Shown here: positions 54,401-64,000 of the stretch, in pieces | Layout of the letters: every line of letters begins with the position of its first letter | How positions within the stretch are numbered: the first letter of the stretch is position 1 | DNA from: Callipepla californica brunnescens | Taxonomy: Eukaryota > Chordata > Aves > Galliformes > Odontophoridae | Assembly: GCA_023055505.1 (NCBI GenBank) | Contig: JALIRH010000014.1 | Coordinates: 12,674,501-12,738,500 of the forward strand | Length of the DNA stretch: 64,000 nt | Reading direction: 5' to 3' | Notes under the pieces: generated by a model | Databases searched by the model: none | Seen by the model: the letters and a program-made list of their open reading frames with translations, nothing else | What the model was told of the DNA's origin: nothing | Program-made: the position numbers and the translations under genes

Positions 54401-57162
54401 TGTCTCGTTCAGAGCATAAAATGGATCCCCCCAGCTCCTCTTATCAGCTTTTAACACAGCTAAAGTGGGTGAAAAGGTATGAATTCAATCTTCAGCTGTT
54501 GCTCACATTCAAAATATTATTTGCTTTAGATTGAGGCAGTGAACAAGCAGGGCTGTAAGTAACTCCTGAGGTTGCTTGTCTACTCTAGTGCAGCCAAACC
54601 CTGGAGAACAGCAGTAAATATAAAATGATGAAGCATCACAGTGAGGGAACTCAGCAAGCTTTGATGCAGCATGTTGTGACCAGGAGAGAACGTGCTGACA
54701 GATACACCAGTGCCAAGTCTTGTCCTTACAGATGCTCAAGAGAAAAGAATGGATTCTTCCATATCCCACAGTGCTGCCCTAGCTTCTGAAAATAATGAGC
54801 TGACATGCAGTAGCAAATGATGTCTACTGCGGCTGCTTGTCCTTTCTCAGGTGGCAAAATGCATTACTTTGGCTGAGAATGGGTCTGTATTGATGATTAA
54901 GCAAAAAAGTTCAGTGAAGTTGGAGAACTTCAAATATACTCATTCATTCAGTACAAATAAGAACTGTTGGAAACCAATATTTTCGATCACCGAGAATGGT
55001 TGAAGGTCGAGGCTTGTTTCTGAGAATCTCATTTAGATATACTGTTATTGGGAGATTTTTAGGCATTTTTCTGATTTCATCTATTTTTCTTTTGCACACC
55101 AGATGGAAAGAAGTACAGATATCTCCCTATAGCAAAGCACATTTTGGTATAATAAAATAGACCTAAGAAATCCTTCAGCTATATTTCTGCAAATGTCCAG
55201 TCTCACAGATTGCCTTGCTTTCCTCCATTCCTCTTGAATCATTTTTTCCCCAAGTTTCCCAGTTCAATCAGCCCAATGCTCAAGCTGATACATTCATCCA
55301 GCTTTGTTTAACTGTCCAATCAATGATTTCTCCAACATAACACGAGTCCTGTGAATTTAGATTCTAGTACAACTATGGGATGTCAGCTGCAGAACATCCA
55401 AGTTCAGACAAACTTACTGCCTTTCTCAGCCCAACCTGCGCTTTAGTGTCTGCACCTTTAAAGTAATCTGTATTCCCCGTCCCTAGCCATTCATCATTCT
55501 CACCTTCACATTTTTATTTTATTTTATTTTCCCCTGACTAAAGCTTCAGATATTTCCAGACTGCAACACTGCTATCTGATAGTTTTTGGTTTCTCTGTTT
55601 ATATTTCCATATATATCCTCACCCGATAACAATTTTCTTCTCTGCTGCATGAATTGCTTCTTAAAATTATTCATGAATATTACCTGTTTCAGTCTTCCCT
55701 GCTTCAGCACAACCAAAGTTCATATGAATTAGCAAGGTCTGCAACCAAACTCTGCTTCGATAACAATTCTGGCAGCTATGAAGGAACTTCTGCAAGTCCA
55801 CACAGAGTCTCACTCAGACATTTAAGTCTCCTGGGGATCATTTCTATGGAGTTAAATAGCAATTATGCACTGAAGATCTGCATCCACTGTATTCATTAGG
55901 AGTTTCAGGATAATCAGAGGAATTTGATTGTTTAAGGGACGTGTGTTTCTTCATGCTTTCTGACTTGCTCACTGACATCTTTAAATACAGCTGACAAACA
56001 TTTTCTAATCCATGAGCAGGAGATCAAAAAGCAGCAACAGTTCTTTTCTCCTGGCATACACTATATATAAAAAAAAACCAACAACTTGTTTTCCAAGGAG
56101 TTGTCCAATATATGGAGATGCCAGGTACAGTGGTGAAGAAGATGCAATTAATGCTAAAAGCCAGTGAAAGCATCAGATGCTTTTTAGACAGGTCACTCAG
56201 CTCCAGTAGCCACATGACTTCAGGAAAAAGCTCAGATGTTGACTATGACAAATAAATATCTATCTGCACAGGTGAAGGTTTGTCTCTGTTAGAGCTTACT
56301 GTGCTAGAAAGATTCTTTACAACTGCAGTGATCATAATGACTGTCATCTGTTTTGAACCAGAGAAGGCAGATGCTGGAAATTTTGCACTAGCTTCTTGAG
56401 CTTAACAGTTTATTTCTCCCCTGGCTCAAGCAAGCCCAAAGCAGGTGTTTCTCAGAGCATGCTATGGGACTTAGTCATTTTAGAGCCCTGTATTTATGCT
56501 ATACTCTTGGGTTCAGAACCATTTTATGGAGATTTCTTAAGTTTTGGTAGACGCTAGATGCAAAGGTTATATAGTTGAAACGGCCGTACATTTGCATTTC
56601 ACAAAATATCTCCTGGATGTGGGTATAAAACACTGAATAATACCACAAAGCAGGAAGATGTCCCTTCTCTATCCCTTGCATTCTTCTCCCTTGGCCTGAA
56701 ATTAGGGCAGTTGCTGTTCTGATGTGGGTGTGAGAGAAATGCCATCCAAAGAACCTGAGCCAAGTGTTTGGTTTGGATGCTCAGGCAGAACGCATCTCAT
56801 CTGAGCTGTGTTGTTCTAATTACAAGCTTTGTTCCCTCAACTTACGTGCCTTTTGCAGCAAACAAATGATGTGTAACTAATCATCAGGGCAGTGACAAGA
56901 AACCTTATACAGCTGTGCTCAAGTGCTTGGTAGATGACATTCTCTGAGGTTTGGTTGATGATGTTTCTTGTTTTAGTGAGGACAAGTAAAGTTCTGATAT
57001 TCTATGATGCAGACCCTTCCTTGATTGTGACAACTGAAGCAAGCAGCAGATGTCCCCCCCCATTAGGACTAATTAAGACTAATTAAGTGATTCAAATATA
57101 AGCCATAGAGGAGTAGCCTAGAGGAGAGAACTGGGACTCTTGAGAGCAAACAGCTTGCATGT
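51412..57162. other. Upstream intergenic sequence, no gene recognised
   Basis: No exon, RNA gene or clear mobile element is seen. It contains T15 at 51691-51705, T13 at 53532-53544 and (TTTTA)4 at 55511-55530. An AT-rich block at about 52680-52870 resembles a candidate regulatory element. A tandem GACTAATTAA pair lies at 57067-57086. Confidence 0.6.
55511..55530. repeat. (TTTTA)4 pentanucleotide repeat
   Basis: Four tandem TTTTA-type units within pyrimidine-rich sequence. Confidence 0.85.
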
Positions 57163-57790
57163 AAGAATCATAGAATGGCTTAGGTTGGAAGCGATCTTAA
57201 AGGTCATTTTACTCCATGCCATGGAGGGAAATGCCAACTACTACATCAGGCTGCCTGGAGCTCCATTAAACCTGGCTTTGAAAGCCTCTAAAGACTGGGC
57301 AACCACTACTCCTCTGGGCAACATGTTTCAGTGCATACTGCTGGCCCATGTCAAGCTTTTCATCCACCTGGACCCCGAAGACCTTCTCCACAGGCCTGTT
57401 CTCAATGAGTTCTCTCAGTCAGTACAAGTTTTGCAACACCTTGCACTTGGCCTTGTTAAACCTTATTAGGCTCCTGGGGGCCACTTTTCAAGCCTGTCTA
57501 GGACCTTCTGGATGACATCACTCCCTTCTATTGCATCAACTGCACCACTCAGCTGAGTTGCTAAGGGCATATGCAATCTCACTATGTTGTTGATAAACAT
57601 GTTGACGAGTACTGGAGTCGCAAAACTGACCCCTGTAGAACAGCACTCATAACTGGCCCCCAATTGGACACAAATCCATTTACCACAACCCTCTGGCTGT
57701 GACCCTCCAACCAATTATTTATTTACCGAATAACCCAGCATTCAAATCCACTCTCTCATATTCACGTCAAAGGCCTTGCACAAGAAGGGT
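57163..57790 (-). mobile_element. CR1 LINE remnant with internal deletion
   Basis: The left end, AGAATCATAGAATGGCTTAG, is the CR1 3' end in reverse orientation. It is followed by 3' UTR sequence up to CTCCTCTGGGCAACATG. The match then jumps at about 57334 to sequence that lies much further 5' in CR1 (CTGGCCCATGTCAAGC, then CTTGCACTTGGCCTTGTTAA), so several hundred bases have been lost. The right part continues into the 3' end of the reverse-transcriptase frame and ends near CAAAGGCCTTGCACAAG. A weaker match may extend to about 57845. Confidence 0.9.
57466..57714 (-). pseudogene. Decayed CR1 reverse-transcriptase C-terminal fragment
   Basis: The minus-strand frame includes VNMFINN, then LATQLSGAVDAIEGSDVIQ and LDRLEKW. 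This follows the end of the CR1 ORF2 reverse transcriptase (LFNIFIND, then FADDTKLSGAVD and LDRLEKW). The catalytic FADD motif and the residues before it are lost: only TQLSGAVD is left after LA. The frame lies within the truncated CR1 copy and cannot encode an active enzyme. Confidence 0.85.
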
Positions 57791-60700
57791 TGGGAAAAGT
57801 TGGGGAAAAAAGCCCATCAAGTCATTTTGCTTTTTGATCAGGCACCTGAGAGGATCACAGTGTTATCTGGGCTGCATTCTACATTGCACCTCCTTCCCAC
57901 ATTTCTTTGCATTCCTCATCATGCATTATTTCTCAGTGATGCTCACTGGGTCCCCCACAACGTGCATGTGCTCCACCTAGCACTGCAATACCACCTCTAA
58001 GTGTTCACAGCCAGCCTGGGTTTTCCCCCCTGCAGCTGCACTGAACTGTGTAGACAGACTTTATTTTTTTCTTTGTATAGTTCTGCTGGCAGAAAATACT
58101 TCATCTAGTCTGTACAGTCTACACTGTTTTTGTTCACATCCTTCCTGGCAAGAAGCTTCTCCTCTAACTTTGTGAATTCATATCAATATTCCTAAAGGAA
58201 GAAACTGGATGTGCTTTCAGCCTGCTCTCCCTGTGTGGAAACTCACAGCACTCTTGAAGCTTCCAAACTCAGAGGACCCCCCTTTCTGGAGCACAACCCT
58301 TCCACCATCTCTGAGTGGTCAGCAATCTGAAGGAGCAGCAGTGACTGCTAATACTTCTTTATAAGAAGTTTGCAGATGATTCCAAAGGTTGCAAAGCAGG
58401 ATTTAACTGTACAACGTGGATTCTGGAAGAAAGAATAGCCCTGTCGGAGAACCCACTTTTTAAAGCAGAGAACAGTCCTATAGTTCACAGCTGCACTCGT
58501 CAGAGCTGTGCAGCATACAGCTCAGGGCAAACAACCAAGAAAACCTGGGCAGGTTTCAACAGCTTGCTACATGGTCAGTATCCCATTCTCTAGAGATCAT
58601 GTCACAAAACATTCATCACTAAAGCCAAACCCTTCACAGTAGCACCATTCACTGCAGCCCTAAGCAAATTATGCATCTTTGCACACCCTGTGCTTTAATG
58701 AATTAACTACCTGCCTGCTTGAGATAGAAATCCCTTGGCCTAATTGAAGAGGTGAGTGCAATTCAACATGTATACACATCCAAAACCTTTTGCATAGCCT
58801 CGCTCCATGTGCAATAAAAAAGAAAAAAAGAAACTGGCTTTATTCTAAAAACTTTAGTCATTCACAGCTGCCAGTAATTTGTAAAAAAGCACAAACATTA
58901 ACTGCACAGTGCTGATACGGGGAGAGAGACCAGCAGCTTTCAGTTGGGAAGGATATGGAAGGATGCTTTGGGGCAGACTTTAATTTATTTCCACTTTCCT
59001 GTCCTTTCAAAGGACAGTTTGCAAGGCAGTAAATCCTCCCTGAGACCTTGCAGGCTGCAGACAGGCTGGTTTGCAGCATGAAGGAAATGCACACTGCTAT
59101 GTTTGAGCCACTCAGGTGAGAGCACTGGTTTACCCCCAGCTCCCTCTGTGGATTGTGAAATGTGATAAGCATCTCCAGAGGTTATGCAGGAGAGATCAAG
59201 TAACTACCAGTCCTTGAGAGGGCCCCATCTCCTTCCACTGACTCCTCAGAGTAGATTTTAAGTGGGACAAAGTGGCATGCTTCTTCAGTTTGCTGAGTGC
59301 CCTTGTCTGCAGGGATCATCCAGATCAAAGTCTGCAGTCTCCTGAAGTCTGCAGTTCCACTTCTTTAGAATATTTTCTCATGTACCTCCATCCTTCCTCT
59401 GAGATTTGCAGTAAAATTCATGTGGCCTGTGTAGCCTGGCAGGGATGTTTCTGCAGAGGAAATGCATGGCTGCATTGCAGAACTGAAATCCATTCACCTC
59501 ATCTAGTCTGAACACACTGCAGCAGTATCACTGGGTAGGTTGAGCATCTGCTCTTTCCCTGCCTTTTCCTGTGTCACAAAGGCCTTGGATTTATGAGGTA
59601 AGCTTCTTTCCTATCTAAAGCTTGAAGGGGAACAGACTTTTCTTGTAGGGGGCTGGAGAGGCCTTCATTTCCAGTAGTAAATCCTTCAGAAAGAGCATAA
59701 ATCCTACACTTCTGGCTGTATCCTCTGCAATTGCCATGTGAAACTGTCTGTGAGGCTGTGTGTTCCATGCTCCCGTTCCAGATCAACCCCAGCTGATTCC
59801 CATCACAGCATTTTCCCTGTATATTGAAAGTTAGCCATGTTATTAAATAAAATGATGCATTTAGAAGCCATCCTAGCATGGGATTTAAGCACAGTAGCCT
59901 ATGTAAATGGTCACAGACTTTACCCTAGATTTTTTCTGCCATAAAACAGGATGGAACTTGTTTTCTTGTTTTCTTCAAGAGCAGCAACCAGTAAGCCAGC
60001 ACAGCCAAGGTGTGTGCTTGTCATAAGTGTATAGCCATAATGTACATCCACAAATTAGCTCCTAACTGGAAGGGCAGATTTAATTTCTGGGGTAGTATTA
60101 TCCCAGTAAACGCTAGAGAAATACTGCAAAGACCACCTTTTCCTGCAAGTTCAGTTCCTTTTGTTTACAGGAGAAAATACATTTCATAGTTGTAACGGTG
60201 ATTTTGATGTAATAAGCACATTTGTCAGGACAGAAGCAGGAGACTATGCCCTGCTTGACAAATCTATAAGAAAATAATCACCTTTGATTTCTGGTGTAAA
60301 CTGCTGCCATCACACATTTAAATGAAGAAAATCAAATACAGCAATAATATGGTAATGGTTGGTTGCTCATGATGGGAAACAAGGTCCTCTGTCACTTCTG
60401 CTTCCATTCTGTTCCTTCATGGGCTAAAGGGACCAGCATATAACGTGCCGCAGTGCATCAGTGTTTTACAGAGCTGTTCTGTATACAGCGATGACCATGG
60501 AAATAGGAAGGAAATTGTCCTGTATCACTCACCATTTGTGATCCCTGAACACCCTCTCTAATTTGCCATTACAGTACTTTGGTATAGTATGACGCAGTAA
60601 AACCCAGCATGGTTATTTCCTGACAAATTTACTGAGAAAAAAAAGTTACCACTCCTTCTCAGACTGGGATCAAAACCTGAAACTTCTGTGCCCCAAATAC

Positions 60701-63700
60701 ACAAACCCATCCCTGCAGTGATTCAGTTTCACACATCATTTCAGTATCCAGTGCTTTCTCTGCCAATTTGCAGAGGACAGATTCTGACATTACTCTGGAT
60801 GTGTTATCAGCTCCTTCTATTGCTGCCAGTATGCAGAAGACAAGCTTCCCACCTTTCCCTTCTGCAGCCCTGTGTGAAGACCACTTTTTGTCACCCAGAA
60901 CATTCATCCCTGTTCTTTGATCTTTGCTATGTAGATTCTTTCTGGTCGAGAAAGAAAACATGTGAGGAATATCCTGCCTCCATTGCACGTATATGTTTAC
61001 ACGGCCAGATGGGAACATACATGAGTAATCCTATCTACCCAACTGTCTCTGCTCCAAAATCCTCAGCCCTATGGGCTTTGGGAGCTCAGTGCCTCCAGGA
61101 CAAAACCAGCACATCTTGTTTTCCTGGACTCTGTGCATCACCTCTCCATGTGGTCTGCCTCCCCAGCTGGGAACCACAGATGCAACACACTACTCGTAGA
61201 CAGCAAAATCTGGATCAGATTTTTCAAAGGAATTCCTGGCCAGACATTTGAGCACTTAGCACCCATAAGTGGGCCTGAATTTCAAAAATGCTTAAAGCCT
61301 GGCAGTCGATTTCATGAGGTTTCCAAAAACCTGCATGCACCCTTCCTGCACTCCACCACAGCTTCCCTCCATGTGCTTACACATGGAACGGGATCCGTGG
61401 CCCAGAGTGGCACAAATACTGTTTGTTGGATTAGTTAAAAGAAAAACATTGCAAGGGAGAGATGGTACAGAATAAAGTGATAAAATGATTGCTCTAACAC
61501 AGCAGCACATGGCACAGTTTTGTTCCTGTGCACCTATTCATCCATCCATGTGGCTTTTATCCCCATACTGCACTTACCACTGAGTCCCCTGCTTGAACCT
61601 TCCTGCTGAGAAGTGACACAGCATCAGGCTGTCACCTGCTCCCATTCAGCAGTGCTACACTTTTCATGCAGCAGGATGCAGCATTTGCAAACTCCCTACA
61701 GCTGTTTAAACTGACTTCTTTGAGAAGAAGCAGTGGATCCCCCATGAAAGTGTAACACTCCATCTTCAGTTAAAATTTCTAAAAGGGGATCTGGTTTCAA
61801 AGGAAGACAGCCATGTGACTTTTTACCTTTCGCTTCAAAAGTAAAGACTATTAATACAATTTTAACAAAAACTACCTTAACAGAAGAGACATATTTGGAC
61901 CAACTGAAGCAATTCAGATATTTCTACTGACTTAAGCAGATTGATGAAGCTATGGGAAAAAAAAAAAAAGTCATTTTGAAGAATAGTCACAAAGAGCTCG
62001 AGTAAAGCAAATGCCATTTATTCCAGAAGCGAACTGCATCCCAAGGAGACGCCGTTGACTTTTTCTAATCACAGTGGGACAAATAATATACATCTGGTAT
62101 GCTCAAAATTACTATTCGATCTGGCAACAGAGCAAGAAAGCAAACCAGTTGTCTTCTGTTATGTTGCAATTCCGTCAGTTTATGAACAGAATTTCATAGT
62201 CTTCCATTTACAGCCCTCCCTCCCTCCACATTTTAAGCATTAGTGCAATTTATTTTCCTAGCACTGCTAAGTGAAAAATCTTATCTTTCTTACACAAGGG
62301 ACAAATGCCCATAGCAGACAGTTGCCTGCAATATGAAGGAAGTCTGAAACAGACTCTGAATAGCATAAGCAGTCAAGAATATTGAAAAAGCCGGTCACCA
62401 GTAGAGTTAATAATTTTGTCCTTCACAGGACAAAGAATTAGGATTTTTTCTAGCATTTCTTATTCTTAGGGATCCCCTGCTGTATTCAAGATAGAAAAAT
62501 CATGGATGAAATACCTGCAGTGCAAAGACCACAAAGGCAATTTCAGCTGCCAGCACTTGCTATCTCTGTCCTGCACATCACAACTATTTAGGTATCACTG
62601 TGTGACCTGCTTGGTTGATCAGGCTTTAACACAGGTAGTGATACATGTTCATGGCTCTGCGTGGCACCGCTGAACCCATGCAAGATCTAAAGTGGATTCA
62701 CTGCGGTCAGAGGAACATGTGAACAGAGAGACTGACAGTAGGTTTTTTGGAATAGGTCTTAGATGCTTTTCTAGTGTTCTCAATCATATTCAGAGCAGCA
62801 TCTCTTCCTCCTCACCACCATCCAACAGCACTATGGGTTTATCTAGTAAAACTTATAGCAGTAAATAGCTGTTAGGCCAAATCCTCAGGGAAGAGACACA
62901 AACTAATACAGTTCCTGCTGCTGAGATGTGGCAACAGAAAAAAAGCCAAACAGAAGACAAGTTTGAAGAGGGCCATAAAAGAGAAATTTAGTCCAAAAGC
63001 AATAAGGAAAGCTTGATGCGTGAATAATTTCTTGCTGGAAAGGATCTCAAAAAGACATAAAAGAGTTACAGTAAGAAAAATTGTAAATAGAACAGATATT
63101 GTGAAAAGTAGATGTGCTTCTCAGTGTGGCCACCATTTATAGCACTGATTGTATCATTAGTCACATCTTCTCTGGATGATCAAATATGCACACATTCTGA
63201 AAGATGGGCTCAAAGAACATCGGTACATAAATCTCTCAGAAATGAAAGGGCCAGTGTTCAGGACAAAAAGAAACTCCCTCTCAGCAAGTTATTTTCTTCC
63301 TTTTCTTTTTTTTTTTTAATCTCATTAATAGATTCAGAAAGAAGACTTATGGTGAGGCAGCTGGACTCCTCAAATGCTGCACTAATGGAAGACAAGTGCT
63401 ATACAAATCCTTTTTAACACTCCAAGAAGATAAAGTAATTTGTTTGGTTACTGACAACTTTTATTAAAAGATAAATTGGGTTTCAGATAAAGAAGTTTAT
63501 TAAGAGGAAATGGAAAAATGAACAGAATGAAGTATCTAAAGGATACATAAACAAAAACAGATTCAGGACTGAGTGTACGGAGTACAGAAAAAGACTCGTA
63601 CAAGTCAACTAATGTCACAACATCCAGTCCAAAATATGCTCAGCTTTGCTCTACCACTCTGCCAGGACAAATGGAAATGTCCAAGTTATAAAAAAAAAAA

Positions 63701-64000
63701 ACTCCAAAATACAAAATGAATGACACCTGCTTCATTGATGAACAAACAGCCTTCCCTATTTATTATTACTTTTCCTTCAGACATATTCACATTGCCCTTC
63801 ACTTTCTCTGATAGCTTTTAACAGAAATATCTTTGGTTACAAAGAACAGACTGTTTTCAAGAGATGTTTTGCCCTTTTCAAAGCTTTTACTCCCACTACT
63901 GAGACCCGCTTATAAGGGTTCAGGAAAGCTGTAAGAGTACAGCTATTCAAAACTGAGTTATGAGGGACAAATAGCGCGGTGTAAAAGCAGTCTCCATGGC
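57791..64000. other. Right-edge upstream intergenic sequence, no gene recognised
   Basis: No gene or RNA is seen. A short plus-strand match to the CR1 catalytic region (KFADDSK at 58366-58386) may be another CR1 relic. A CCCT repeat lies at about 62214-62226, a run of about twelve A near 61959-61970, and T homopolymers near 63308-63318. The frame of about 187 codons at 60688-61251 has no recognisable domain and an opposing frame on the other strand. Confidence 0.6.

Noticed and set aside
60688..61251. A 187-codon open frame as a gene
   Set aside because: There is no domain, no splice context and no compositional shift, and an opposing 119-codon frame on the other strand points to chance.

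Overview
The window is vertebrate nuclear DNA, most likely from a galliform bird such as chicken. The evidence is the interspersed repeats: the recognisable ones are all CR1 LINE fragments with the avian-type 3' end (TAGAATCATAGAAT motifs), repeat density is low, and there are no Alu, B1, L1 or MIR-type elements. Base composition is moderate, with one CpG-rich stretch. The species assignment is an inference; the bird assignment is firm.

Only one protein-coding gene is supported, on the minus strand: the first two coding exons of GRIA1, the AMPA-type glutamate receptor subunit GluA1. Exon 1 (33213-33294) carries the start codon, the signal peptide and the first mature residues. Exon 2 (31129-31266) carries the start of the extracellular amino-terminal domain. 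They are joined by a 1,946-base phase-1 intron with consensus splice sites. The CpG-rich, TATA-less 5' region at about 33300-33660 is the likely promoter and 5' UTR. It holds two upstream ATGs whose reading frames run over the GRIA1 start codon.

Layout, left to right. 1-31128 is GRIA1 intron 2, which runs off the left edge; exon 3 is not seen. It contains two CR1 3' fragments, short simple repeats and AT-rich low-repeat segments that look like candidate enhancers. 31129-33294 is exon 2, intron 1 and exon 1. 33295-33660 is the 5' UTR and promoter region. From about 33700 to 64000 is upstream flank with no recognised gene. It contains three more CR1 pieces (one with a decayed reverse-transcriptase reading frame), two striking palindromes and several candidate regulatory segments. 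This fits the gene desert known upstream of GRIA1 in mammals.

Almost all open reading frames in the window look like chance frames: they lack splice context, known domains and homologous motifs. I found no CRISPR array, bacterial operon, rRNA or intact tRNA, and no convincing novel coding system. The most informative observations are the overlapping upstream reading frames of GRIA1, the promoter structure, two near-perfect hairpins and the AT-rich candidate enhancers.
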